From contig NZ_JAKGUG010000008.1 of assembly GCF_021568855.1 (NCBI RefSeq), positions 1 to 64,000 on the forward strand: a DNA stretch of 64,000 nucleotides, in the 5' to 3' direction. Made by a program: the position numbers and the translations under genes. This DNA is from Dethiosulfovibrio russensis. GTDB lineage: Bacteria; Synergistota; Synergistia; Synergistales; Dethiosulfovibrionaceae. This document shows, piece by piece, positions 30,622 to 38,715 of the stretch. The notes beneath the pieces are model-generated. The model searched no databases. It was not told the DNA's origin and was given only the letters and a program-made list of their open reading frames with translations. Numbering within the stretch: the stretch's first letter is position 1; each line of letters begins with the position of its first letter.

Positions 30622-32550
30622 TTATCCGTCGGACGACAGCTGGGCAGCTCTCGTTAGCTTGAGTTTCTGGAACATGAACACCGCTACCATGAGCCCAACC
30701 GCTACCAGATTGGCGGTCATGTAGGGAGCTATTATCAAAAACGGCGTCGCTAACAGGGCGGCTCTCTCCACGATGTTTATGTGGGTCAGGAAGTAGCCCT
30801 GAACTCCGGAGGCCAGGCCGATGATGCACAGGAAGGCCGAGCCGCAGCCTATGGCTATCTGGAAGATGTTGCCCTGGAACAGGAGATAGTGGTTATACAC
30901 GAACATATATGGAACGAGGAATCCCGCCACCGCGACTACCAGAGCGGTGAAGCCGGTCTTCATCGGGTTCGACTTCGCTATACCGGAGGCCGCATAGGTG
31001 GCCAGGGCCACGGGAGGAGTCACGTCCGCCAAAACCCCGAAGTAGAGGCAGAAGAGGTGAGCCGCCATCATGGGAACGCCCATCTCCGCCAGGGCGGGAG
31101 CCGCCAGGGTCGAGGTTATGATGTACTGAGCCGTGGTGGGAACTCCCATTCCGAGTATTATCGATCCGACCATGGTGAGCATCAGAGCAAAAGGCAGTAT
31201 GCCGTGGGATAGGCTGAGGACGAAGGATGAGAAGGCCAGTCCTACTCCGGTGATCCCTATCACCCCTATGACTATCCCAGAACAGGCGCATGCCGCTGCC
31301 ACGTCAACCGCTCCTATGGCGCCGTCTATCATTGCCTGGAGTATCCTTCCAGGGGTCATGCGGTGTTCCTTTTTGCCGAGCCATGAGCAACCGATCAAAA
31401 AGACTATGGACCAGAAGACCGCCTTCACCGGCGAGTAACCGGTGGCGAGGAACGCTATCAAGGTGATTATGGGGATCAGCAGATGCCATCCCTCTTTGAG
31501 GACTTTGCCGGCCTTGGGGAGGTCCTCTCCGCTAAGACGTTTCATGCCGATCTTGCCGGCCCTGAAGTGGACCATTGCCATTATGGAGACGAAGTACAGT
31601 GTGGCCGGTATGGCCGCTGCCACGACGATCTCCCAGTAGGATATGCCGAGGAATTGGGCCATTATGAATGCCGCCGCTCCCATTACAGGGGGCATTACCT
31701 GTCCTCCCGTCGAGGCCGCCGCCACTATGGCACCGGCGAACTCGCTGCTGTAGCCCGATTGCTTCATCAATGGGATGGTGAATGCCCCCGTTGTGACCGT
31801 GTTGGCGCAGGAGCTCCCGGATACCGTTCCCATGAGGGCGCTGGAGACCACCGCCGCCTTTCCCGGCCCTCCCTGACTGCGTCCGGTCAGAGCGACGGCC
31901 AGATCTATGAAGAACTGTCCTGCTCCGGACGTGCTCAGGAAGGCCCCGAAGAGCACGAAGAGGAAGATGAAGCTGGCCGAGACCCCCAGAGGCACCCCGA
32001 ATATCCCGTCGGTCCTGAGGTACTGGAAGGGAGCCAGCTCCCCTATGGGGATCCCTCCGTGGGCCAGTATCCCGGGGAAATAGGGACCGAAGAACGCATA
32101 GAGCAACGATATGATCGCCATTATCGGAAGCGGCCATCCCATGGCTCTCCTGGTCCCCTCTATGACGAGGACCACCATTATCACTCCAAGATAGACGTCG
32201 GAGGCTATGGGGGCCCCTTGTCTGATGGCTATCTCCTGCCAGTTCAGCAATATGTTGAGACAACCTATCGAGAGCAGGATCGCCAGGACCCAGTCCATAG
32301 GGTCTATGCGGTCTTTAGGTCGGTTTTTGGATGCCGGGTATATCAGAAACAGTATGACGCCCATGAAAAGCCAGTGAACGCTGCGCTGGTACATGGCGGC
32401 GAAAAGCCCGAAGGCGGCGGTGTAGAGATGAAAGGACGAAGCGGCCAAGGCCAGCCCCGCCACCAGCGTGTATTGCCATCCCGTGAGGGTCCGTTTTTTG
32501 GAGTCCGGTTCCTCCACCGGAAGCGGGTTTTTAAGGATTTCTTCGCTCAT
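30622..32550 (-). CDS. TRAP transporter permease, fused small and large subunits (TAXI type)
   Basis: A 642-residue protein joining a 4-TM DctQ-like N-terminal part (about residues 30-170) and a 12-TM DctM-like part. The latter has GAFLSTSGAGQFFIDLAVALTG, GSSCANTVTTGAFTIPLMK and GGQVMPPVMGAAAFIMAQFLG, hallmark TRAP large-subunit loops, and ILGMGVPTTAQYIITSTLAAPAL. Fusions of this kind pair with TAXI-type binding proteins, and one is encoded just upstream. The ATG at 32550 has GGAGG seven bases before it. Substrate inferred to be the amino acid degraded by this operon. Confidence 0.94.
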   Translation of the reverse strand: MSEEILKNPLPVEEPDSKKRTLTGWQYTLVAGLALAASSFHLYTAAFGLFAAMYQRSVHWLFMGVILFLIYPASKNRPKDRIDPMDWVLAILLSIGCLNILLNWQEIAIRQGAPIASDVYLGVIMVVLVIEGTRRAMGWPLPIMAIISLLYAFFGPYFPGILAHGGIPIGELAPFQYLRTDGIFGVPLGVSASFIFLFVLFGAFLSTSGAGQFFIDLAVALTGRSQGGPGKAAVVSSALMGTVSGSSCANTVTTGAFTIPLMKQSGYSSEFAGAIVAAASTGGQVMPPVMGAAAFIMAQFLGISYWEIVVAAAIPATLYFVSIMAMVHFRAGKIGMKRLSGEDLPKAGKVLKEGWHLLIPIITLIAFLATGYSPVKAVFWSIVFLIGCSWLGKKEHRMTPGRILQAMIDGAIGAVDVAAACACSGIVIGVIGITGVGLAFSSFVLSLSHGILPFALMLTMVGSIILGMGVPTTAQYIITSTLAAPALAEMGVPMMAAHLFCLYFGVLADVTPPVALATYAASGIAKSNPMKTGFTALVVAVAGFLVPYMFVYNHYLLFQGNIFQIAIGCGSAFLCIIGLASGVQGYFLTHINIVERAALLATPFLIIAPYMTANLVAVGLMVAVFMFQKLKLTRAAQLSSDG

Positions 32551-32578
32551 ATGAAAACCTCCGAAGTGGGGGATATAA

Positions 32579-32603
32579 GGGCTCCCGGAAATTTCGGGAG
32601 CCC
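32579..32603 (-). promoter_or_regulatory. Intercistronic stem-loop between the TAXI binding protein and TRAP permease genes
   Basis: A 9-bp perfect stem (GGGCTCCCG, loop GAAATTT) lies 29 bases after the binding-protein stop and just before the permease ribosome site. It has no long T run. Position and form match the tctC/tctB hairpin at 13249-13274. Confidence 0.7.
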
Positions 32604-32631
32604 TCGATTGCATGGAATCTTCTTGTCACCC

Positions 32632-33582
32632 TTAGTCGATCTCGATGCCCTTCTCCTTGAAGAATTTCACCGCTCCCGGGGTGAAGGGGATTATTCCCAC
32701 GCTGGCCTCTTCAGGGGCGAAATGGACCGCCTGCTGTGTGACCTGCATGAAGGCTTTCCTGTTGTCTATGAGGGTCTTGGTGAGGTCGTAGCCGAGCTTC
32801 TCGTCCATCCCCTTCTTGACGACCAGGTAGTTGCCGTCTGCCACGGTGAGGACATCCTCCGGCTGGCCGGGGTAGACTTCTTTCTTTATGGTGTAGGGAA
32901 AGAGGAAGGAGTTCTCCTCCACGACCTTTTTCACAAGGTCCTCCGGAAGGGGGATGAGGACGACGTCGCGAACCGCCGCGACCTCGAGGACCGCCGATCC
33001 AGGAGCGGCGAAGTTCCAGAACACCGCGTCCAGATTGCCGTCCTTGAGGGCCATGGCGGCTTCCGGCTGGGTCAGCTGCTGCATGGAGAAGTCCTTCTCC
33101 GGATCTATTCCTGCGGCTGCCAGTATCATCCTGGCCAGTACCTGGTTGCCGCTTCCGGGGGCTCCTATGGAGACCCTTTTACCCTTGAGATCCTCAAAGG
33201 TGGTGATCCCGGTCCTGTTGGTGGTGACGAGATGTTCCGGGGCGGGATACATGTTGAAGAGGATCTCCAGGGGAAGCTTGCCGTCCTTCTCGAAGGCCTC
33301 AGTGCCGGTGAAGGCCTGGTAGAGGGTGGACCCCATGGTCATGCCTATCTGGGCTCTGCCCGATGCGACCAGGCGGCAGTTTTCCTTCGATGCCGCGGTG
33401 GACCGGGATGTAGCCTTGACGTCTATGTCCGCCTTGGTCAGTACCTCGGCCATAGAGCCTCCCAGGGGGTAGTAGGTACCTCCGACCCCTCCGGATCCTA
33501 TGGTTATGAACGTCTTCGCCATGGCGGTGCCGGTCAGGGCCACCGCGAACAACAGGGCAAGTGCTATAGCCTTTCTCTTCAT
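32632..33582 (-). CDS. TAXI-family TRAP transporter solute-binding protein
   Basis: A 316-residue exported protein. Signal peptide MKRKAIALALLFAVALTGTA is followed by the TAXI-family hallmark TIGSGGVGGTYYPLGGSMAEVL, then KENCRLVASGRAQIGMT, and GKRVSIGAPGSGNQVLARMIL. TAXI proteins capture glutamate/glutamine or other organic acids for the fused TRAP permease; the specificity here is not evident. It lies 107 bases after the aminotransferase gene. Confidence 0.94.
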   Translation of the reverse strand: MKRKAIALALLFAVALTGTAMAKTFITIGSGGVGGTYYPLGGSMAEVLTKADIDVKATSRSTAASKENCRLVASGRAQIGMTMGSTLYQAFTGTEAFEKDGKLPLEILFNMYPAPEHLVTTNRTGITTFEDLKGKRVSIGAPGSGNQVLARMILAAAGIDPEKDFSMQQLTQPEAAMALKDGNLDAVFWNFAAPGSAVLEVAAVRDVVLIPLPEDLVKKVVEENSFLFPYTIKKEVYPGQPEDVLTVADGNYLVVKKGMDEKLGYDLTKTLIDNRKAFMQVTQQAVHFAPEEASVGIIPFTPGAVKFFKEKGIEID

Positions 33583-33689
33583 CTTTTTGATCTCCTCCTC
33601 TCGGATTTAGGGAAATATTTCCTCTCTCGTTACCGTCGGTTCTCCAGGTCCGTTTTTTCGATCACCTCCCGTGCGTTGGTTGGCGATAT

Positions 33690-35030
33690 CTAACCGTTAA
33701 GTTTTTTTACTGCATCCTCCAAGCCGCTGCGGAGTCTGGCAAGTATCTCTCCTATCTGCTCCGACGTGACTATCAGGGGAGGGGCCACCAGGAACTGATC
33801 TCCCGCCACTCCGCTGATCATGCCCGTTCCGGGGTATACGACCAGGCCGTGGTCCATGCAGCAGGAGGTGACCACGGCGGCGGCTTTGGTTTTCGCCGGG
33901 AACGGAGCCTTCGTTGCCTTGTCCGCCACTATCTCCACCCCTCTCATGAGCCCCATGCCTCGGACCTCTCCCACTATGGGTATGTCCATGAGTTCCCTCA
34001 GGCCCTTCATGAGTTCCTCGCCTCTGGCGGCGGCGTTTTCGAATAAGCCGTCCCGTTTCATTATCCGGAGTGTGGCTGTTACCGCCGCGGCAGTGGCGGG
34101 GTTGGCGTTGTATGTGTGTCCGTGCTGGAAGGCCCCGGAGCCGCCTTTCAATACGTCCACCAGCTTTTGGCTGACCAATATGGCTCCGGCGGGAGAGTAG
34201 CCGCTGGCCATGGCCTTGGCGGAGCATATGATGTCGGGAATCACGTCCCAATGGTTCACGCAGAAGGCCTTGCCTGTGCGGCCTATTCCGGTCATGACTT
34301 CGTCGGCGATAAGAAGCACGTCGTATTTGGTGCAGATCTCCCTGACGATGGGCCAGTATTCCACCGGAGGATGGAGACCTCCCACGGTCGACCCCACCAC
34401 CGGCTCGGCCACGAAGGCCAGCACCCTTTCCGGTCCCAGACGGAGTATCTCGTTCTCCAGAGATCTTGCGCATCTCAAATTGCAGGACGGATAGGTCTGT
34501 CCGTAGGGACATCTGTAGCAGTAGTGGGGCTGGATCTTCGGCGTCTCCTGGAACAGAGGTGTGAAGTCCCTCCGGCGGGGCATGCTTCCGGCCAGTCCCA
34601 TGGTGCCTATGGTGGAGCCGTGATATGAGTTCCAACGGGCTATGAAGGTGGTCTTGCCTGATCCCTTTCCGTCCCTCTCGACGAAATACTGTCTGGCGAT
34701 CTTGAGGGCCGACTCTATGGCCTCGCTGCCTCCGCTGACGAACCAGACGTTCTTAAGGTCTCCGGGAGCTATGGACGCCACTTCCTCCGCCGCCTCCAGT
34801 GTGGCATCGTTTCTCCACCTGGAGGGATGGGCGAACTCGAGATTCACGAGCTGATCGTATACGGCCTTCGCCACCTCTTCGTTGCCGTGTCCCAGGCTGG
34901 AGATGAGGGCTCCGCTACATCCGTCGATGTACTCCTTGCCGTCTTCGTCGTAGAGGTATATTCCCTCGCCTCGTACCGCCTTCCTGAGCTCGTTTTTGTA
35001 GCTCCTGGGTATAAGTTTGCCGAAATCCAT
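33690..35030 (-). CDS. Class III PLP aminotransferase (YodT-like)
   Basis: A 446-residue class III (omega/4-aminobutyrate type) aminotransferase. PLP residues are visible: WFVSGGSEAIESALKIAR, WNSYHGSTIGTMGLAG, LLIADEVMTGIGRTG with Asp243, and the Schiff-base Lys272 in CSAKAMASGYSP. A four-Cys insert (C171, C174, C183, C187 in CYRCPYGQTYPSCNLRC) looks like a metal knuckle and occurs in this subgroup. Class III enzymes act on amino groups distant from the carboxylate, so a beta- or omega-amino acid is plausible. It is adjacent to the CoA-transferase and thiolase, as in the Bacillus yod beta-lysine cluster. Confidence 0.92.
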   Translation of the reverse strand: MDFGKLIPRSYKNELRKAVRGEGIYLYDEDGKEYIDGCSGALISSLGHGNEEVAKAVYDQLVNLEFAHPSRWRNDATLEAAEEVASIAPGDLKNVWFVSGGSEAIESALKIARQYFVERDGKGSGKTTFIARWNSYHGSTIGTMGLAGSMPRRRDFTPLFQETPKIQPHYCYRCPYGQTYPSCNLRCARSLENEILRLGPERVLAFVAEPVVGSTVGGLHPPVEYWPIVREICTKYDVLLIADEVMTGIGRTGKAFCVNHWDVIPDIICSAKAMASGYSPAGAILVSQKLVDVLKGGSGAFQHGHTYNANPATAAAVTATLRIMKRDGLFENAAARGEELMKGLRELMDIPIVGEVRGMGLMRGVEIVADKATKAPFPAKTKAAAVVTSCCMDHGLVVYPGTGMISGVAGDQFLVAPPLIVTSEQIGEILARLRSGLEDAVKKLNG

Positions 35031-35061
35031 TCCCCTTCACACCTCCTGATAGTTTTACGGT

Positions 35062-35901
35062 TCACTTGACCGTGTAGACCGGGTTTTCTGTCCAGAGTTC
35101 CTCCAGTTCCTGGAGCCTTTTCTTGGCTTCGTCGCCCATCTCGTCCGCAACCGCCATTATCAGACAGTTCATCAGGCTCATAGGAGCGGTAAGAGAGTCG
35201 ATGAAGGAGATGTGCCTGCACGGAGCGGTCAGCACGTGTTCCGGCTCGGCCTCCGTCATCGGGTTGTGAGGACTGTCGCTTATAGCCGTCAGGGTCAGGC
35301 CCAGAGAGCGGCCCAGCTTCATGGCATCGACCGTCCACCTGGAATACCTGGGGAAGCTTATTCCTACCATCATGCTGCCCTTCGGCGCCGTGGTCAGTTG
35401 CTCCCTTATGAGGGTATCGTTCAGCTGGTGCACCGAGGGATGGAACCAGCTGAGATAGAAGGAAAGGTATCCCGCCAGGGCGAGGGAGCTCCTCTGGGCA
35501 GCCATGTAGAGGGCGGGGGCCTCGAGCACCTCCAAGGCCCAGGAACGGATGTCCTGGGGGTTCAGGTTGGTCTGAGATTCTCCCAGGTCCAGCATATCCA
35601 GAGTCATTATCCTGTGACAGGGCGACTCCCTGGGATCGTCGTCGTAGACTGCCATCCTCTCTATGGTGGTCATCTGGTCCAGCAAAAGGCTCTTCATTGC
35701 CTCCTTCAGCTCGGGATAGCCGGAATAGCCGAGTATGGACGCGAACCGTATTACCGACGATTCGCTGGTGTCCACCGACTCCGCCATCTGGCTTGCCGTC
35801 ATGAACGGGGCCTCTCTGGGGTTCTCCAGTATGAAACGGGCGACCTTGGCCTGGGTGGCGGAGAAGCCCTTCATTCCGGCGATTATCTTCTCTTTGAGCA
35901 A
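35062..35901 (-). CDS. MurR/RpiR-family regulator with SIS domain
   Basis: A 279-residue regulator. The N-terminal RpiR helix-turn-helix spans GFSATQAKVARFILENP to SESSVIRFASILGYSGYPEL, and a sugar-isomerase (SIS) fold covers about residues 125-265 (LALAGYLSFYLSWF, then KGSMMVGISFPRYSRWT). SIS domains usually bind phosphosugars, yet RpiR relatives also control amino-acid operons. It is the first gene of the aminotransferase/TRAP/thiolase operon, 31 bases ahead of the aminotransferase. Confidence 0.9.
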   Translation of the reverse strand: MLKEKIIAGMKGFSATQAKVARFILENPREAPFMTASQMAESVDTSESSVIRFASILGYSGYPELKEAMKSLLLDQMTTIERMAVYDDDPRESPCHRIMTLDMLDLGESQTNLNPQDIRSWALEVLEAPALYMAAQRSSLALAGYLSFYLSWFHPSVHQLNDTLIREQLTTAPKGSMMVGISFPRYSRWTVDAMKLGRSLGLTLTAISDSPHNPMTEAEPEHVLTAPCRHISFIDSLTAPMSLMNCLIMAVADEMGDEAKKRLQELEELWTENPVYTVK

Positions 35902-35970
35902 GGCTTTCGCCCCCTTCGTAGTTGAAAAAAATCATCTAAGTCATTTCTTGCAGGATTTCCGTCTTTTGTC

Positions 35971-35999
35971 ATCTTAGCCTGAAAATTTTGCCCTGTCAA
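35971..35999 (-). promoter_or_regulatory. Sigma-70 promoter of the RpiR-led operon
   Basis: On the minus strand TTGACA (35994-35999), a 17-bp spacer and TAAGAT (35971-35976). On the plus strand TCATCTTAG (35969-35977) covers the -10 box and TCATCTAAG (35932-35940) recurs downstream: a direct repeat that could be the regulator's binding site. Confidence 0.78.
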
Positions 36000-36061
36000 A
36001 TAAGTGAGATCTTCCATCGTGGGTCGTAGTGCTGTACCCTTGATTCGAAGGGGTGATGGTA

Positions 36062-37435
36062 TTGTCGGAGAGAAGACCGGCCTTGGCGTTATGGTCCTCC
36101 GGGTTGCTCTTTGCCTGGGTTTTGTCTCATTTCGTCGATTGGCCCATAAGGGCGGTCCTGTCCACGTTGGACAGATCGGTGAGGCTCCTGGACAGCGGTT
36201 TTCTTCTGGTCTCAGCCACTGTCTTGGTGGGGACCAACGCGGTCAGGGCCTTTATGCTATACACCGGATGGTTTCTGCTGGGGCAGTGTTTCAGGGACGT
36301 CGATAATCCCGGTCTCGGTCGATGGATACCTCTGCTGGGAATCCCCGGTTCCTATGTGGCGGCATGGGCCTTTCGGATGCCTTCGGTTCCTCATTTCGGA
36401 GGTCCCGCGGTGATGGCGTTGATCAGCGTGGTCATGGTCCAGTATCTGAGCCGGGACGTAGTGAGGCCGGGAAACAGGACAATAGTTTTAGGGACGTTGG
36501 TCCTGTCGATGCAGTGGCTCGACGTCATTCCCAAGCTGACCGACTACGGTTTCGGATGGGGCGAGCTCAGTCTGGCGATCAAGGAGGTAGCTACACTGAT
36601 GGACAGGGACATGGTGCTCGACGTGGTCGGCACGATGTCCTTCGTTTTCAGTTTCGCCATGGCCTTGGTAATAACGGAGCTTTTCGTCGGCTACGAGAAG
36701 AGGCTGGCTCAGCTCAGGCTGTTGAGAAAAAGAGAAAGAGAGCTGTCAAAACTCAGGCAGGACCAGACCGAGAGCAGGGTCTATCGGGAGATGCAGTATC
36801 TGGTCCACGATCTGAAGAGGCCTCTTACCGCGGTGATGGGATTGTCGGACGTCATATCCCAGACCTCGACGGATCCCACGGCGGTTCGCCACTCCGACAG
36901 AATTCAGGGGGCGGCCTCCAGGATGAACCAGATGATATCGGAGATAAGGGATCCCTCGGCGGTACAGATCGTGTCTGTGTCGGAGCTGTTGGATTACTCG
37001 CTTTCGCAGATAAGGCCGCTTGAATGGTCGTCGGCTTTGCATCTGGCGGTGCCGGAGGAGTTGGGAAACCGTTCGATAAGGGTCAATCTGATAAGGTTTT
37101 CCCGGGCTTTGGTGAACCTGTTGGACAACTCCCACAGAGCGACGGAAGGGCGTTCGGATCCCAGGATTTTTTTCGGAGTTTATGAGAGCCAAGAAGGGAA
37201 CATAGTCCTTTTCGTCAGGGATAACGGTCCGGGTTTCGGAGAAGGTATCGATAAAAGAGGATCCCGATGGGGATCGTCCGGTCTCGGACTGGCTTTCGTG
37301 AAAGATGTGACCGATTCTCACGGTTGGAAGTTCGAGTTGGGAAGCGGTCCGGACGGTGGGGCCTCGGTCGAGCTGAGTGCCCCGCCTTTCAAGAACAGGG
37401 GTGGAGAATATGAGTCTTTATCTGGGCGCGGTTGA
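36062..37435 (+). CDS. Membrane histidine kinase with multi-helix sensor
   Basis: A 457-residue kinase. The first 210 residues are five to six TM helices with almost no periplasmic loop, a MASE-like intramembrane sensor. A coiled coil (RLLRKRERELSKLRQ) leads to HisKA with the H-box YLVHDLKRPLTAVMGLSD, and HATPase motifs NLLDNSHRATEG, DNGPGFGEG and GSSGLGLAFVKD. I favour the TTG at 36062, since GGGGTGAT upstream then acts as a good ribosome site; GTG at 36053 and ATG at 36056 are alternatives. It overlaps the response regulator by 26 bases. The pair precedes DUF6305 cluster A and may control it (inferred). Confidence 0.87.
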   Translation: MSERRPALALWSSGLLFAWVLSHFVDWPIRAVLSTLDRSVRLLDSGFLLVSATVLVGTNAVRAFMLYTGWFLLGQCFRDVDNPGLGRWIPLLGIPGSYVAAWAFRMPSVPHFGGPAVMALISVVMVQYLSRDVVRPGNRTIVLGTLVLSMQWLDVIPKLTDYGFGWGELSLAIKEVATLMDRDMVLDVVGTMSFVFSFAMALVITELFVGYEKRLAQLRLLRKRERELSKLRQDQTESRVYREMQYLVHDLKRPLTAVMGLSDVISQTSTDPTAVRHSDRIQGAASRMNQMISEIRDPSAVQIVSVSELLDYSLSQIRPLEWSSALHLAVPEELGNRSIRVNLIRFSRALVNLLDNSHRATEGRSDPRIFFGVYESQEGNIVLFVRDNGPGFGEGIDKRGSRWGSSGLGLAFVKDVTDSHGWKFELGSGPDGGASVELSAPPFKNRGGEYESLSGRG

Positions 37436-38033
37436 CGACGACAGGGAGATCCTCTACACGCTGGAGGTCATGGCGTCCTCTTTGGGTTGGTCCATGAGGA
37501 CCTCCGACGATCCCGAGATCGCTCTGAACTGGGTCTCCGACGATACAGTCGACGTCCTGTTGGTGGATTTTCATATGCCGATAATGAGCGGACTGGAGGT
37601 TATACGAAGGGCCAGAAAGCTCTCCTCGTCGGTGGTGCTCATGGCTCTTACCGTTGAAGAGCGGCCAGATGTCGCCCGGGAGCTGATCATGGCGGGGGCG
37701 GACGATTTTGTCTCTAAGCCTATTCGCCTGGCCGATTTCTCCGCCAGGATAGGCCTTCACAGGGAGCTCTCACGCTACAGGAGGGCAGGCCGATGGGAGG
37801 GAGGGGACAGGGGAATTTCGGAGGACACGGCCCGTAAGGTCTACGATTCGCTTTTATCGGAGGGGGTCTATCTGTCCGCCTCGGAGGTGGCCGATCTGAC
37901 AGGGGTGTCCTATCCCACCGCCAACAGGTATCTGGAGTACCTGGTTAGAAAGGGACAGATCAAAAAGATGCGTCGACAGGAAGATGGAAGAAGTGGCCGT
38001 CCCAGAAGCTACTACTGCGGAGGGTTGCCGTGA
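37410..38033 (+). CDS. Response regulator with CitB/DcuR-like winged helix-turn-helix
   Basis: A 207-residue regulator. The REC domain has GAVDDDREILYTLEVM, the phospho-Asp in VLLVDFHMPIMSGLEV, and the Lys in DDFVSKPIR. The C-terminal DNA-binding part reads LSASEVADLTGVSYPTANRYLEYLV followed by a basic wing, as in regulators of the citrate/C4-dicarboxylate type. The ATG at 37410 lies inside the kinase gene, with GGGGTGGAG before it. Partner kinase and downstream DctM-like permease fit a transport-control circuit, though the kinase is not CitA-like. Confidence 0.88.
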   Translation: MSLYLGAVDDDREILYTLEVMASSLGWSMRTSDDPEIALNWVSDDTVDVLLVDFHMPIMSGLEVIRRARKLSSSVVLMALTVEERPDVARELIMAGADDFVSKPIRLADFSARIGLHRELSRYRRAGRWEGGDRGISEDTARKVYDSLLSEGVYLSASEVADLTGVSYPTANRYLEYLVRKGQIKKMRRQEDGRSGRPRSYYCGGLP

Positions 38034-38087
38034 TAAAAAAGATAGAAAATATGGATTCCTTGGATATTCGAGCTTAAACTATAGGGT

Positions 38088-38112
38088 AGCGAGAGGGGTT
38101 TCAGATCTCGCT
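38088..38112 (+). promoter_or_regulatory. Inverted repeat in the leader of DUF6305 cluster A
   Basis: AGCGAGA (38088-38094) and TCTCGCT (38106-38112) pair across 11 bases, followed 11 bases later by TTTTTT. It could be an operator, an attenuator or a weak terminator for the kinase/regulator pair. No convincing -10/-35 pair was found in this 117-bp gap. Confidence 0.35.
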
Positions 38113-38150
38113 GCCTTACAGTTTTTTCATATTTTCGAGGAGGTAATGAG

Positions 38151-38702
38151 ATGAAAAGATATCTTATAGGTCTTGCGGCGGCTTTCATGGTGATCGTGAC
38201 TACCGGGTCCTTCGCTTCTGCGGCGGACGTCGCCCTGACCTCTGTGGGACAGAGCCCGGACGCCATGATGGTCAAGGTAGTGCTCAAATCCTTGAGCGTC
38301 AAGCCCGATTACGATCCTCTCATGAAGGCCGACGATCTTTCTGGACACAAGGTTCTCATAGCGGTGGTTGGAGGTAGCTCCAAAGGACTGGGTGCCGCCG
38401 GTATCGACAAGGATCAAGAGGTGTCCAGAGCCGAGGCCCTGCTGGACAAGGCGAAGGCCGACGGAGTCAAGGTGTTGGTCATGCACGTCGGAGGGCCGGG
38501 TCGCAGAGGAACCTTGTCCGATCTGTTCATATCCGCCGCCGTGCCGTATTCGGATGGCCTGATCCTGGTGGACGGGGCGGATCAGGACGGTCTTTTCGAG
38601 AGTCTTCTCGGAGATAAACCGGTGGAGCCCGAGGTCGTTCCCAACGTCAGAGGGACCAAGGCCTCTCTGGAGAAGATTCTCGCCTCTTGGGAAGTACTGT
38701 AG
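38151..38702 (+). CDS. Secreted DUF6305 family protein, cluster A
   Basis: A 183-residue exported protein. Signal peptide ends near FASAADVALT; the mature part has GQSPDAMMVKVVLK, the glycine-rich turn LIAVVGGSSKGLGAAGID, VLVMHVGGPGRRG and PYSDGLILVDGADQDG, suggesting an alternating beta/alpha (Rossmann-like) fold. A paralogue at 50931 shares this GSS/AKGLGA motif and the same downstream genes. The motif is in a domain of unknown function (DUF6305, my recollection of the family). Position ahead of a permease suggests a solute-binding or coupling role, though it does not resemble any known binding protein. GAGGAGG precedes the ATG. Confidence 0.83.
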   Translation: MKRYLIGLAAAFMVIVTTGSFASAADVALTSVGQSPDAMMVKVVLKSLSVKPDYDPLMKADDLSGHKVLIAVVGGSSKGLGAAGIDKDQEVSRAEALLDKAKADGVKVLVMHVGGPGRRGTLSDLFISAAVPYSDGLILVDGADQDGLFESLLGDKPVEPEVVPNVRGTKASLEKILASWEVL

Positions 38703-38715
38703 GTAGATCTCCGCT

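Noticed and set aside
31483-33693. 736-codon plus-strand open frame opposite the TRAP genes
   Set aside because: Antisense shadow; the minus-strand TRAP permease and TAXI protein have clear signatures.
33690-35030. Glutamate-1-semialdehyde or ornithine aminotransferase
   Set aside because: The four-Cys insert and the CoA-transferase/thiolase neighbours fit the YodT-like subgroup better.
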